From: Paracoccus sp. MC1862
GTDB lineage: Bacteria; Pseudomonadota; Alphaproteobacteria; Rhodobacterales; Rhodobacteraceae
Reading direction: 5' to 3'
Assembly (NCBI RefSeq): GCF_016617715.1
Contig: NZ_CP067225.1
Coordinates: forward strand, 1,736,001-1,800,000
Length of the DNA: 64,000 nt
Part shown: positions 1 through 9,306 of the stretch, piece by piece
Position numbering within the stretch: position 1 is the first letter of the stretch
Layout of the letters: each line of letters begins with the position of its first letter
Position numbers and translations under genes: made by a program
The notes under the pieces: generated by a model
Seen by the model: the letters and a program-made list of their open reading frames with translations, nothing else
Database searches by the model: none
Told to the model about the DNA's origin: nothing

Positions 1-1
1 G

Positions 2-538
2 CCGATCAAGGACATCGAGGCCTATGTCGCCTCTGCCGCCATCGTCCGCCGCGCCATTCCCGACGTCCAGGTCCTGGTGATCGGCCCGACCGACGAAGAC
101 GAGGACTACCATGCCCTGTGCCGGCGGCGGGTCGCCGAACTGGGGCTGGAGGACACGGTGACGTTCACGGGCAAGGTCAACATCACCGATTACCTTCCCC
201 GCATCGACGTCCTTGTCCTGACCAGCATCAGCGAGGCGCAGCCCCTGGTGCTTCTGGAAGCGGGCGCGGCCGGCATCCCCTGCGTCACGACGGACGTGGG
301 GTCCTGCCGCGAGATCATCGAGGGCGCCGCGGACGAGCATCCCAACCTCGGTCCGGGCGGCAGGGTTGCCCCCGCCATGGACGCCGATGCCATCGGCGCC
401 GGGATCGTGGAACTGATGACGGACGAGGCCCTGCGCCTTGCCTGCGGCGAGAACCTCCGCCGCCGCGTCGAACTATATTTCACGTCGGAAATCTCGGCCG
501 CACGCTATGCGCGACTGTATCACGATCTGGTGGCCTGA
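2..538 (+). CDS. pelF: PelF-type glycosyltransferase, C-terminal part
   Basis: The gene enters from the left edge; only its last 178 residues are visible. They form the second Rossmann half of a GT-B family 4 glycosyltransferase: the opening PIKDIEAYV segment is typical of PelF, and the nucleotide-sugar EX7E motif is seen in SISEAQPLVLLEAG, followed by GIPCVTTDVGSCREIIEG. PelF is the cytosolic enzyme that polymerises the cationic Pel exopolysaccharide from UDP-linked amino sugars. Its stop overlaps the start of pelG by one base (TGATG), so the two are translationally coupled. The assignment to PelF rather than a generic family 4 enzyme rests on that neighbour. The N-terminal half and the rest of the pel operon lie outside the window. 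Confidence 0.88.
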   Translation, partial: PIKDIEAYVASAAIVRRAIPDVQVLVIGPTDEDEDYHALCRRRVAELGLEDTVTFTGKVNITDYLPRIDVLVLTSISEAQPLVLLEAGAAGIPCVTTDVGSCREIIEGAADEHPNLGPGGRVAPAMDADAIGAGIVELMTDEALRLACGENLRRRVELYFTSEISAARYARLYHDLVA

Positions 539-1962
539 TGGGTCGGGACCTGCCCCGTCGCGCCGTGGTCCGCAGATGGCACGGTGAATTCCGTTGGTGG
601 CTGTCGGACCCCCTGCTGAAACCTGTCCAACGCTTTGCCGCGGCCATCATCGTCGCAGCCGGGCCATGGCTCGTCTCGGTCTTCGCGCTGGCCATCATCT
701 CGGTCACCATGACGCCCGCGATGGGCCTTGCCGCGGTCGAGGATTTCCGCCTGACCGTGGTCTACGCCTTCTGCATCGCCCCCCTTGCGACCGGTCCGAT
801 CGGCGCGATCGCGGCGCGGCGCGTGGTGGTCGAGGTCCAGGCCGGCAACCATGCCCGCGTGCCGGAACTGTTCATTGCCGCGGGCGCCTGTTCCGCGCTT
901 GTCGCCCAGATCATCGCGGTCCTGGCCTGCCTGCTTCTGGGCGTCCGGCCCATCGGGGTCGCGACGGGACTGGTCTCGCTGACGGCCGCCGCCGCGCTGC
1001 TCTGGACCAGCTTCGCCATCCTTTCAGCGGTCAGCGCCTATGGTTTCCTGATCGCGGCCCTCACGGGGGGGATGGTCTTCTCGGTGCTTTGCACGCTGGT
1101 GGCTGCCAGCATCACGCCGACGACCGAGATGCTCATCTGGTGCTTCATCGCGGGGGTGCTGTTCTGCGTGACCCTGTGCCTGCGGCATGTCCAGCTGCAT
1201 TTCCCCAGCCGCTACGACGCGTTCCTGCCGACGGCGCAGGGCCTGCTTGCAGATCTGCGCGGCAATGCCGTGCTGTGCGCCGGCGTCCTGTTTGCCATCT
1301 GCGGCGTCTGGATCGACAAATGGACCTTCTGGTTCGGCCCGCACAGCGTCCGTTCAGAGGCCGGGCTGCTTCATTACAGCCTTTACGACAGCGTCATGTT
1401 TCTTGCCCACCTGTCGGTGATCCCCAGTTACGCCGCGCTTCTGGTCTTCCATCACGGAGACCTGGTTGCGGCCACCGAACGCTTCAAGGCCGCACTTGCG
1501 GCCCGCGCGACCCATGGCGTGATACGCGCGCGCATCGACGATCTCGAGCGCACCGTCTGGAGCGGGATGTTCACCATCGCCTTCGTTCAGGGGGCGATCA
1601 CTGCCGGCCTTATTCTCATGGCGCCGCTGATGGCCCGGTTCCTCGACTTCAGCTTCAACCAGTTCCTCATGCTGCGGATCGCTCTTATCGGCGTATGCCT
1701 GCATGGCGTCATGTTCCTGTGCTGCGCGATGCTTCTGGTTGCCAACCGCACCCGCCACTTCATGCTGATCCAGGCCGGCTTCCTGGTACTCAACCTGACG
1801 ATGAGCCTTCTGTTCTATGCTTTTGTCGGCATATCCGCCTATGCCTTCTTCATCAGCTCGCTTCTGGGCGCCCTGGCGGCCTTTTACTGCGCCTACCGGG
1901 CCATCCACGATTATGATTATCTCACCTTGCTCGGCGAGAATGACTCGCTTTACACACAGTGA
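538..1962 (+). CDS. pelG: PelG, Wzx-like inner-membrane protein of Pel export
   Basis: The product has 474 residues and is almost entirely hydrophobic, with roughly a dozen transmembrane segments, as in the PelG/Wzx flippase superfamily (characterised PelG is about 456 residues). The N-terminus carries a short basic cytosolic stretch before the first membrane helix (KPVQRFAAAIIVAAGPWLVSVFALAII). PelG works with PelD, PelE and PelF in the inner membrane during synthesis and translocation of Pel. The start chosen is the ATG overlapping the pelF stop. A much longer upstream reading in the same frame overlaps pelF and is not used. It is the last gene of the operon; 281 bases without a gene follow. 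Confidence 0.88.
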   Translation: MGRDLPRRAVVRRWHGEFRWWLSDPLLKPVQRFAAAIIVAAGPWLVSVFALAIISVTMTPAMGLAAVEDFRLTVVYAFCIAPLATGPIGAIAARRVVVEVQAGNHARVPELFIAAGACSALVAQIIAVLACLLLGVRPIGVATGLVSLTAAAALLWTSFAILSAVSAYGFLIAALTGGMVFSVLCTLVAASITPTTEMLIWCFIAGVLFCVTLCLRHVQLHFPSRYDAFLPTAQGLLADLRGNAVLCAGVLFAICGVWIDKWTFWFGPHSVRSEAGLLHYSLYDSVMFLAHLSVIPSYAALLVFHHGDLVAATERFKAALAARATHGVIRARIDDLERTVWSGMFTIAFVQGAITAGLILMAPLMARFLDFSFNQFLMLRIALIGVCLHGVMFLCCAMLLVANRTRHFMLIQAGFLVLNLTMSLLFYAFVGISAYAFFISSLLGALAAFYCAYRAIHDYDYLTLLGENDSLYTQ

Positions 1963-2243
1963 TTCGTCGGCCGCTTCGTTTTCTCGTGCAAAAGTTGCAT
2001 CGGCCCACATAATTATCTGAATAGTTGTGTGAAATCTTGAAATAACTGCTACGTGATGCTTGCATTTGCAGAGATCTCCCTATCCTCATAAATAAAAGCA
2101 TTAACTTTCAGTAGCTTGCTTTCTGCTGCGGAGATGAGGCAGGACAATCAGGATTTGCCTGTTTAATTTGTGGGACAGGGTTGCACCAACGTAGGGGCAA
2201 CTCTCCGTCTGGTTACCGGACCTCAAGAAAGGAGGCAAAAAGG
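1963..2243 (+). promoter_or_regulatory. AT-rich leader between pelG and the LuxR-type gene
   Basis: This 281-base stretch has no convincing gene and is far richer in A and T than its surroundings, especially 2010-2110. It ends in a strong ribosome-binding site (GGAGG, 2231-2235) eight bases before the start at 2244. I infer that it holds the promoter of the regulator. I could not fix a sigma-70 pair with confidence and see no strong terminator behind pelG. Confidence 0.5.
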
Positions 2244-3023
2244 ATGAATCCTTGCGCAATCTTCATTCTTGACACGAACGAACTTCGTGCCGCAGGATAT
2301 GCCACTCTTCTCATGCCGCTCGCCTCTCGTTCGGACGCCGAACTGCACGTCGCGCTGCGGCTTGCCGATTTCCAGGATCTTTCGAACTGCGAATGCCTTG
2401 CCTGCCTCTACTGCGTCGGCGGCCGTTCGTTGAAGGATGAAGAGGTGGCCGGCACGATCTCCGGCTTGCACGAAATTTTCGCCCATCTTCCCGTGATCGT
2501 CCTTTCGGATCTGTCCGGGCCCGAGGAAATCGCTGCTGCCATGCAGGCGGGATTGCGCGGCTTCCTTCCCACGACGATGCCGACCCATGTGGCGATCGCG
2601 GCCATCCAGTTCATCCTGGCCGGTGGGACCTATGTGCCCCACGCGACCGAAGCGTCGCCGCGCCCCGTAGCTGCTGCGCCGACGGCGACCCGCGTCTCCC
2701 ATGCCGGTTTCCCGCGGCTGGTGCGCTCTCCTGCACAGCCATGGGCCACCGTGCCCGAACCGCAAGCCGCCCGAAGCGAAAAGCAGGCACCCGAGGAAAC
2801 CGCTTCGACCGCTCCGCTGCGACAGCGCCATGTCGAGGTCCTCACTTCCCTGAGCAAAGGGCATCCCAACAAGGTCATCGCCCGACAGCTCAACCTCACC
2901 GAAGCCACCGTCAAGCTGTACGTCCGGCAACTGATGAAGATCTTCCACGCGGAAAATCGCACCCAGCTAGCGCTTCATGCATCCAACCATCCGCAGGTCA
3001 GGAAACTTGCCGCGTCAGGTTGA
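2244..3023 (+). CDS. LuxR-family regulator with degenerate receiver domain
   Basis: The 259-residue product has a receiver-like N-terminal half (about residues 3-130) and a C-terminal LuxR/GerE helix-turn-helix (about 188-250), recognised by LRQRHVEVLTSLSKGHPNKVIA followed by LNLTEATVKLYVRQLMK. The receiver keeps the fold pattern (CAIFILDTNELRAAGY at the start, LPVIVLSD in the middle). The strand that normally ends in the phospho-acceptor Asp reads CLYCVGG, so ordinary phosphorylation is unlikely. A proline/alanine-rich linker joins the halves. The start is set by GGAGG at 2231. Its position directly after pelFG suggests control of exopolysaccharide or biofilm genes, which is inference. It converges on mltG. 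Confidence 0.85.
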   Translation: MNPCAIFILDTNELRAAGYATLLMPLASRSDAELHVALRLADFQDLSNCECLACLYCVGGRSLKDEEVAGTISGLHEIFAHLPVIVLSDLSGPEEIAAAMQAGLRGFLPTTMPTHVAIAAIQFILAGGTYVPHATEASPRPVAAAPTATRVSHAGFPRLVRSPAQPWATVPEPQAARSEKQAPEETASTAPLRQRHVEVLTSLSKGHPNKVIARQLNLTEATVKLYVRQLMKIFHAENRTQLALHASNHPQVRKLAASG

Positions 3024-3125
3024 AGCAGCGAATCGCGCAGAACTTGCTGGAGGATGGTGTCACTGACAGCACCCCCGAAGGCACGAGAGCTAGCCGCCAC
3101 TGCGCCGACCACTCCAAGCCCCGTT

Positions 3126-4301
3126 TCACTCCGTTTGAACCAGAGTCTCCGCCTCTCCCCGCGCGCGCTCGATCTCGCGCCAGCGGGCGACGTTGGCGTT
3201 GTGCTCCTCCAGCGTCCGGGCAAAGGCATGGCCGCCGGTGCCGTCGGCCACGAAGAACAGGTAGTCGCTGTCGGCCGGGTTCAGCGCGGCCTCGATCGCG
3301 GCGCGGCCGGGGTTGGCGATGGGCGTCGGCGGCAGGCCGTCCACCTGATAGGTGTTGTAGGGCGTCCGCCGGTCCAGTTCCGACCGCCGCAATCCCCGGT
3401 CCAGAACTTCGCGCCCGTTCGTCACGCCGTAGATCACCGTCGGGTCGGTCTGCAGCCGCATCCCTTCGCGCAGGCGGTTGACGAAGACCGCCGCCACCGT
3501 CGGCCGCTCGGCGGCGATGCCGGTTTCCTTTTCCACGATCGAGGCCATGGTCAGCGCCTCCTCGGGCGAGCCATAGGGCAGGCCGAAGGGCCGGCTTTCC
3601 CATGCGGCGGTCAGGGCCGCATCCTGCGCCACCCGCATCCGGTCGATCAGTTCGCGCCGGCTGCCGCCCTGCGTGACCTCGTAGGTGTCGGGCGCCAGCG
3701 TCCCCTCGGGCGGCAGCGGCCCAACCGGGCCTTCCAGGAACGGCGCCTGCCGGATGCCCTCGACCACCTGCCAGGCGGTCGTGCCCTCGGCCACGGCCAC
3801 CCGCAGCCGCGCGCCCGGACGGTCCACCGCCTGCACGATGGCCTCGGGCGGCTCGCCCGCCAAGGGGTCGTGGCGGACGCGGTCCTCGTAGCGGCCGTTT
3901 TCCGGATTCAGGTCGCGCAGAACCAGCGCGTTGTCGCGCACGCCGACGCGGAAGATCACCTCGGTCCCGCAGGTGGACGGCCCGCCCGCCGTGATCGTGT
4001 CCACCACCTCGGCCATGCTGGCATGCGGCGGGACGAGGTAACTGCCGAACTTCAACTGCCCGGCCTTGCCCGCGTAATCCGCCCCGGTTCGCAGGATATA
4101 GGGAGAGGTGATGACGCCCTGCGCTTCAAGCTGCTTGCTGACCTCGTTCAGCCGCGCGCCCTGCGGGATTTCCACGCATTGCGCGGCGGCACTCGGCCCC
4201 GGCGCAACATACTGGTTCCGCCCCCATGCGACCGCGACCGCCACCCCGATCAGGATGACGACCAGCAGCGTCAGGAAGTTGGAGGCGATGGAGCGCCACA
4301 T
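3126..4301 (-). CDS. mltG: Endolytic murein transglycosylase MltG
   Basis: The 391-residue protein starts with one membrane anchor (FLTLLVVILIGVAVAVAW) followed by a periplasmic LysM-like part and the YceG/MltG catalytic domain. The signature ASIVEKETG carries the catalytic Glu, and FVNRLREGMRLQTDPTVIYG and YNTYQVDGLPPTPIANPG are typical of the family. MltG cleaves nascent glycan strands at the inner membrane and so sets strand length. The ATG overlaps the fabF stop by one base, so fabF and mltG form one leftward unit. This is a common fatty-acid/cell-wall arrangement in alphaproteobacteria. The C-terminus is Gln/Glu-rich and without special features. Confidence 0.95.
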   Translation of the reverse strand: MWRSIASNFLTLLVVILIGVAVAVAWGRNQYVAPGPSAAAQCVEIPQGARLNEVSKQLEAQGVITSPYILRTGADYAGKAGQLKFGSYLVPPHASMAEVVDTITAGGPSTCGTEVIFRVGVRDNALVLRDLNPENGRYEDRVRHDPLAGEPPEAIVQAVDRPGARLRVAVAEGTTAWQVVEGIRQAPFLEGPVGPLPPEGTLAPDTYEVTQGGSRRELIDRMRVAQDAALTAAWESRPFGLPYGSPEEALTMASIVEKETGIAAERPTVAAVFVNRLREGMRLQTDPTVIYGVTNGREVLDRGLRRSELDRRTPYNTYQVDGLPPTPIANPGRAAIEAALNPADSDYLFFVADGTGGHAFARTLEEHNANVARWREIERARGEAETLVQTE

Positions 4302-5563
4302 CAGTCGCGGACCCTGCCCACGACCAGCGTCGCATTGGTGCCGCCGAAGCCGAAGCTGTTGGACAGCGCCACGTCGACCCTGCGCCTCACGGCGGCGTTG
4401 GCGGCCAGGTCGATGGGGGTCTCGCGCGCCGGATTGTCCAGGTTCAGCGTCGGCGGCGCGATCTGGTCGCGGATCGAGAGGATGCAGAAGATCGCCTCGA
4501 CCGCGCCCGCAGCCCCCAGCAGGTGCCCGATGGACGACTTGGTCGAGGACATGGTGACGTTCTTCGCGTGATCGCCCAGCAGGCGTTCCACCGCCCCAAG
4601 CTCGATCACGTCGGCCATGGTCGAGGTCCCATGCGCGTTGATGTAGTCGATGGAGGACGCCTTTAACCCCGCCCGCTTCAGCGCCGCCGCCATGGACCGG
4701 AAGCCGCCGTCGCCGTCCTCGCTGGGCGCGGTGATGTGATAAGCGTCGCCCGACAGGCCGTAGCCCAGCACCTCGGCATAGACCTTAGCGCCGCGCGCCT
4801 TGGCGTGTTCATATTCCTCCAGCACGACGACGCCCGCGCCCTCGCCCATGACGAAGCCGTCGCGGTCGTTGTCCCACGGGCGGCTGGCCGCCTTCGGATC
4901 GTTGTCGCGCTTGGTCGACAGCGCCTTGCAGGCGTTGAACCCCGCGATGCCGATTTCAGATATGGGCGATTCGGCCCCGCCCGCCACCATCACGTCGGCG
5001 TCGCCCACCGCGATCAGCCGCGCCGCGTCGCCGATGGCGTGCGCCCCGGTGGAACAGGCCGTCACCACCGCATGGTTCGGCCCCTTGAAGCCGAAGCGGA
5101 TCGACACCTGCCCGCTGACAAGGTTGATGAGCGAGCCGGGGATGAAGAAGGGCGATACCCGCTTCGGCCCGCGTTCCTTGATGAGAACCGCCGTCTCGGC
5201 GATGGTCGAAAGCCCGCCGATGCCCGAGCCGATCATCACGCCGGTGCGCTCGCGCTCGTCCTCGGTCGCGGGCTCCCAGCCGGAATCCTTCACCGCCTGC
5301 TGGGCGGCGGCCATCCCGTAAAGGATGAAGTCATCGACCTTGCGCCGGTCCTTGGGGTCCATCCAGTCATCGGGGTTGAAGCTGCCGTCGGGGCCATCCC
5401 CGAAGGGGATCTCGCAGGCATATTTCGTCACCACGTCCGAGGCGTCGAAGCGCGTGATCGCCCCCGCCCCCGACTGCCCTGCCAGCAGCCGCGACCAGGT
5501 TTCCTCGAACCCGCACGCCAGCGGCGTGACCATCCCCAGCCCGGTGACGACGACCCTTCGCAT
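4301..5563 (-). CDS. fabF: Beta-ketoacyl-ACP synthase II
   Basis: The 420-residue thiolase-fold enzyme condenses malonyl-ACP with acyl-ACP in fatty-acid elongation. All three catalytic residues are visible: Cys170 in VVTACSTGAH, His311 in NAHGTSTM and His347 in SSIGHLLGAAG. The N-terminal MRRVVVTGLGMVTPL is the usual FabF start, and a purine-rich ribosome-binding site (GGAAGGAAGA on the minus strand, 5567-5576) precedes it. Twenty further in-frame codons upstream are therefore not used. The gene is upstream of, and coupled to, mltG. No acpP is seen upstream, where a divergent TelA-like gene begins about 225 bases away. Confidence 0.97.
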   Translation of the reverse strand: MRRVVVTGLGMVTPLACGFEETWSRLLAGQSGAGAITRFDASDVVTKYACEIPFGDGPDGSFNPDDWMDPKDRRKVDDFILYGMAAAQQAVKDSGWEPATEDERERTGVMIGSGIGGLSTIAETAVLIKERGPKRVSPFFIPGSLINLVSGQVSIRFGFKGPNHAVVTACSTGAHAIGDAARLIAVGDADVMVAGGAESPISEIGIAGFNACKALSTKRDNDPKAASRPWDNDRDGFVMGEGAGVVVLEEYEHAKARGAKVYAEVLGYGLSGDAYHITAPSEDGDGGFRSMAAALKRAGLKASSIDYINAHGTSTMADVIELGAVERLLGDHAKNVTMSSTKSSIGHLLGAAGAVEAIFCILSIRDQIAPPTLNLDNPARETPIDLAANAAVRRRVDVALSNSFGFGGTNATLVVGRVRD

Positions 5564-5789
5564 CGATCTTCCTTCCCATCGCTTGAACTTCGGCTGAATA
5601 CACGCGGGCCGTGCGCCGCGCAACGCGCGCGTGGCAGCCTTCCGCGCGCCCGCGCCGATCCGTCTTCACATTGCATTGTCGGAACTTTACCGATGCTGCC
5701 TTGTTGAACGCGCGCCGATCCGGCCTAATCTGGCGCAAGCCCCCCGATTGGGCCGCCGTCGATCAACCGCCGACCGAAGGAACCGCAAG

Positions 5790-6986
5790 ATGAGCACCGA
5801 AACCCAGGCCCGCGCCCAGGCCGCGCTGCCCGAATTGCAGGCCGTGACCTCGGTCGTGCTGCCCGAACCTGCCGGAGAGGTCGTGCCGCTGGAACGCGCC
5901 GACACGCCCGTGGCCCACGCCATCCGCCAGCGCATGGACGAGATCGACCTGAAGGACACGACCTCGATCGTGCATTTCGGATCGCGCGCGCAGGCGGGGT
6001 TGCAGGAAATCAGCCAGTCGATGCTGGCGGATGTCAAGAACAAGGACATCGGCCCGGCGGGCGATTCTCTGCGCGACATCGTGTCCACCATCCGCGGCTT
6101 CTCGGTCAGCGAGCTTGACGTGCGGCGCAAGCGGTCGTGGTGGGAAAGGCTGCTGGGCCGCGCCGCGCCCTTTGCCAAGTTCGTGGCCAATTACGAAGAG
6201 GTGCAGGGCCAGATCGACAAGATCACCACCGATCTGGAAAGCCACCAGCACACGCTGCTCAAGGACATCAAGTCGCTGGACGTGCTCTATGAACGCACAC
6301 TCGATTTCTACGATGAACTCGCGCTGTATATCGCGGCGGGCGAGGAAAAGCTGCGCGAACTCGACCGGGACGTGATCCCCGCCAAGGAACGCGAGGTTCA
6401 GGCCGCCCCCAACGACGGCGCCATCCTTGAGGCGCAGGAACTGCGCGACCTGCGCGCCACCCGCGACGACCTGGAACGGCGGGTCCATGACCTCAAGCTG
6501 ACGCGGCAGGTCACGATGCAGTCGCTGCCCTCGATCCGGCTGGTGCAGGAAAACGACAAGTCGCTGGTGACGAAGATCAGCTCGACGCTGGTGAACACCG
6601 TGCCGTTGTGGGAAACCCAGTTGGCGCAGGCGGTGACGATCCAGCGGTCGTCGCAGGCCGCGGCCTCGGTCAAGCAGGCCACCGATCTGACCAACGACCT
6701 GCTGACATCGAACGCGAAGAACCTGCGCGATGCCAATGTCCGCATCCGCACCGAAATGGAACGCGGTGTCTTCGACATCGAATCGGTCCGCACTGCCAAT
6801 GCCGAACTGATCGCCACCATCGAGGACTCCTTGCGCATCGCCGACGAGGGCAAGGCCCGTCGCGCCGCCGCGGAAATGGACTTGCAGAAGATGGAATCCG
6901 AACTGCGTCAGACCCTTTCCGCCTCGCGCGCGCGCCCGCAGGCTCTCGCCACCAAGGGCGCCGCGACGATCACGCCCCGGGCGTGA
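5790..6986 (+). CDS. TelA-like toxic anion resistance family protein
   Basis: The 398-residue soluble protein matches the TelA/YaaN family (PF05816): an N-terminal low-complexity tail, then a long, mostly helical body with FSVSELDVRRKRSWWERLLGR near residue 110, several coiled-coil stretches, and the family core around TLVNTVPLWETQLAQAVT. TelA proteins are linked to tellurite and membrane-stress responses, but their biochemistry is poorly known. The start has GAAGGA ten bases upstream. It is the first of four co-directional genes with DUF2927, SPFH and zinc-ribbon products, which suggests a membrane-associated stress module rather than tellurite resistance as such; no terD-type genes are nearby. 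Confidence 0.87.
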   Translation: MSTETQARAQAALPELQAVTSVVLPEPAGEVVPLERADTPVAHAIRQRMDEIDLKDTTSIVHFGSRAQAGLQEISQSMLADVKNKDIGPAGDSLRDIVSTIRGFSVSELDVRRKRSWWERLLGRAAPFAKFVANYEEVQGQIDKITTDLESHQHTLLKDIKSLDVLYERTLDFYDELALYIAAGEEKLRELDRDVIPAKEREVQAAPNDGAILEAQELRDLRATRDDLERRVHDLKLTRQVTMQSLPSIRLVQENDKSLVTKISSTLVNTVPLWETQLAQAVTIQRSSQAAASVKQATDLTNDLLTSNAKNLRDANVRIRTEMERGVFDIESVRTANAELIATIEDSLRIADEGKARRAAAEMDLQKMESELRQTLSASRARPQALATKGAATITPRA

Positions 6987-7018
6987 GCGCCGATGCCCCA
7001 GCCAGACCGGACCCTCTT

Positions 7019-8065
7019 GTGACCGATCTTTTCAGCACCCATCGCGCCGTCCCTTTCGGGGGGCGGCGTTTCGCCATGCTGGCGCTGCTGGCGCTGACCG
7101 CCTGCGCCCCCCGGCCCGACCCCGTCCCACCGCCGACGCCTGCCCAGCGCCCTGCCGTGATCCCTGCCCCGTCGCCCCGGCCCGAGATCTCGCAGGAACA
7201 GTTGCGCCGCGAACGCGCCGAGGCAGCCCGGATGGCAGCGGCCCGCGCCGCCACCCCGGCCAGCGCGACAATGGCCCAGTATCTTTCCGGCGTGCAGGAC
7301 AGCCTGCTGTCCCGGGGCCTGCTGCGCGCCGACGCGGGCACGCCCCCCGATGCGGCGCGTCTTGCCGAGGATTTCATCCAGATCGCGCTGCGCGACGAAT
7401 ATGTGATGCAGGACGGCCGGCTGGTCCCGCAATCCCGCCCTGCTCCCCTGCGCCGCTGGGAACGACCCGTCCGCATCTCTGTCGTTTTCGGCGATTCGGT
7501 CCTGCCCGCCGCCCGGACCCGCGACCGCGCCCTAGTGGCGGACTTCGCCGCGCGCCTGCAGCGGATCACCGGCCACCCGGTCGGCCTGACCGGATCGGGC
7601 GGCAACTTCGTCGTCCTGTTCGTGAACGAGGACGAGCGCCGCGCCATCGGCCCCCGCCTCGCCGCGCTGGTCCCCGGCATCCCGCCTTCCGACATCCGCG
7701 CGATCGAGGGGCTGTCGCCGCAGAATTACTGCACCGTCTTCGCCTATTCCCCCGGCGCGGGCGCGGCCTATTCCAACGCTGTCGCCGTGATCCGGGCCGA
7801 ACTGCCCGAGCGCCTGCGCCTCAGCTGCATCCACGAGGAACTGGCACAGGGCATGGGCCTTGCCAACGACAGCCCGGACGCCCGCCCCTCGATCTTCAAC
7901 GACGACGAGGAATTCGCTTATCTGACCGCCCATGACGAGCGCCTGCTGAAGATGCTCTACGACCGCCGCCTGCGCCCCGGCATGACCGAGGCCGAAGCGC
8001 GCCCCATCGTCGCCCGTATCGCCGCCGAGCTTGCGCCGGAACCCGCGCCCCGCCCCGGCGCTTGA
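7019..8065 (+). CDS. DUF2927 family lipoprotein
   Basis: The 348-residue product begins with a lipoprotein signal: two arginines, a short hydrophobic core and an LTAC lipobox with Cys29 when read from the GTG at 7019. A proline-rich, helical linker follows, then the DUF2927 domain (about residues 130-330). Its recognisable block is LRLSCIHEELAQGMGLANDSP, which resembles the HE helix of a zincin-type metallopeptidase, so a degenerate peptidase is possible. Alternative starts are the GTG at 6983, overlapping the telA stop, and the ATG at 7076, which leaves almost no basic n-region. The gene sits 33 bases after the TelA-like gene and 20 before the SPFH gene. Confidence 0.8.
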   Translation: MTDLFSTHRAVPFGGRRFAMLALLALTACAPRPDPVPPPTPAQRPAVIPAPSPRPEISQEQLRRERAEAARMAAARAATPASATMAQYLSGVQDSLLSRGLLRADAGTPPDAARLAEDFIQIALRDEYVMQDGRLVPQSRPAPLRRWERPVRISVVFGDSVLPAARTRDRALVADFAARLQRITGHPVGLTGSGGNFVVLFVNEDERRAIGPRLAALVPGIPPSDIRAIEGLSPQNYCTVFAYSPGAGAAYSNAVAVIRAELPERLRLSCIHEELAQGMGLANDSPDARPSIFNDDEEFAYLTAHDERLLKMLYDRRLRPGMTEAEARPIVARIAAELAPEPAPRPGA

Positions 8066-8084
8066 TGCCCGAAAGGAGGAAACC

Positions 8085-9221
8085 ATGGTCCTCGACTTCC
8101 TGACCGGAGAGTTCATCGACGTCATCGAATGGGTGGACGACACCCGCGACACGATGGTCTGGCGCTATGAAACCCGCGGCCGCGCGATCAAGTACGGCGC
8201 CAAGCTGACCGTGCGCGAAGGCCAGGCCGCCGTCTTCGTCCACGAGGGGCAGTTGGCCGACACCTTCGGCCCCGGCCTCTACATGCTGGAAACCAACAAC
8301 ATGCCGGTGCTGACGCGGCTTCAGCACTGGCATCACGGCTTCCGCAGCCCGTTCAAGTCGGAAATCTACTTCGTCAACACGACGCGCTTCAACGACCAGA
8401 AATGGGGCACCCGCAACCCCATCATCGCCCGCGATCCCGAATTCGGCCCCGTCCGCCTGCGCGCCTTCGGCACCTATTCGATGCGCGTGACCGACCCCGC
8501 CCGCTTCATGTCCGAAATCGTGGGCACCGACGGAGAGTTCACCGCAGACGAGATCAGCTACCAGCTTCGCAACGTGATCGTGCAGGAATTCTCGCGCGTG
8601 ATCGCCTCCTCGGGCATCCCGGTCCTCGACATGGCCGCGAACACGCAGGATCTGGGGAAGATCGTCGCCACCGCCATCGAGCCTACCGTCGCCCAATACG
8701 GCCTCACGATCCCCGAATTCTATATCGAGAACATCAGCCTCCCCGACGAGGTCGAGCGGATGCTCGACAAGCGCACCTCGATGGGGATCGTGGGCGATCT
8801 CAGCCGCTTTGGCCATTACGCTCAGGCGGAATCCATGCTGAACGCCTCGACCCGCGATACCAGCATGGGCGCGGGCATCGGTGCCGGGATGGGTGCGGCC
8901 CTCGGCATGGGCATGGCTGGCGGGATGCTGCGCGGCCCTTGGGGTCCGGCTTCGCCGCAGCCGCCGCAGGTTCCGGCGCAACAGCCCAACATGATCGCGC
9001 CCCCGCCGATCCCCTCGGAACCGGTCTGGCACGTCGCCCTCGACGGCCAGCCCGGCGGCCCCTATGGCAAGGCCGACCTCGGCCGCCTGATGAACGAGGG
9101 CCGCTTCACCCGCGACACGCTGGTCTGGACCCCTGGTCAGGACGGCTGGAAGGAAGCCGACGACGTTCCCGCCCTCGCCCAGCTCTTCACCATGCTGCCT
9201 CCGCCGCTGCCGCAGAAATAG
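8085..9221 (+). CDS. SPFH/Band 7 domain protein with C-terminal GYF_2 domain
   Basis: The 378-residue protein has an N-terminal SPFH-like domain of the YdjI or 'virion core protein-like' subgroup (about residues 20-260: RGRAIKYGAKLTVREGQAAVF, then FGTYSMRVTDPARFM). A glycine/methionine-rich low-complexity stretch follows (GAGIGAGMGAALGMGMAGG, about 263-285). A GYF_2 domain closes the protein (about 318-370), with WHVALDGQPGGPYG and LVWTPGQDGW. GYF_2 modules bind peptides or occur on membrane-scaffold proteins. A strong AAGGAGG precedes the start. Co-transcription with the DUF2927 and TelA-like genes is likely. The role of a scaffold recruiting partners to the membrane is inferred from domains. 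Confidence 0.9.
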   Translation: MVLDFLTGEFIDVIEWVDDTRDTMVWRYETRGRAIKYGAKLTVREGQAAVFVHEGQLADTFGPGLYMLETNNMPVLTRLQHWHHGFRSPFKSEIYFVNTTRFNDQKWGTRNPIIARDPEFGPVRLRAFGTYSMRVTDPARFMSEIVGTDGEFTADEISYQLRNVIVQEFSRVIASSGIPVLDMAANTQDLGKIVATAIEPTVAQYGLTIPEFYIENISLPDEVERMLDKRTSMGIVGDLSRFGHYAQAESMLNASTRDTSMGAGIGAGMGAALGMGMAGGMLRGPWGPASPQPPQVPAQQPNMIAPPPIPSEPVWHVALDGQPGGPYGKADLGRLMNEGRFTRDTLVWTPGQDGWKEADDVPALAQLFTMLPPPLPQK

Positions 9222-9230
9222 CCCTGCTTT

Positions 9231-9276
9231 TTCTTCTTTGCCCAAATATCCCGGGGGTCCGGGGGCTGGCCCCCGG
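9231..9276. repeat. Extragenic repeat with GC hairpin, copy 1
   Basis: The stretch contains TTCTTTGCCCAAATATCC followed by a short perfect hairpin, CCGGGGG-CTGG-CCCCCGG (9259-9276). The same A/T-rich core with a GC hairpin recurs after the PfkB gene at 11569. Such elements are frequent between genes in Rhodobacteraceae and probably act as terminators or mRNA-end structures. Here the element lies between two co-directional genes and may uncouple the zinc-ribbon gene from the three genes upstream. Confidence 0.7.
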
Positions 9277-9306
9277 TCCTGTGTCTCCGCCAGCGGACCC
9301 GAGCCG

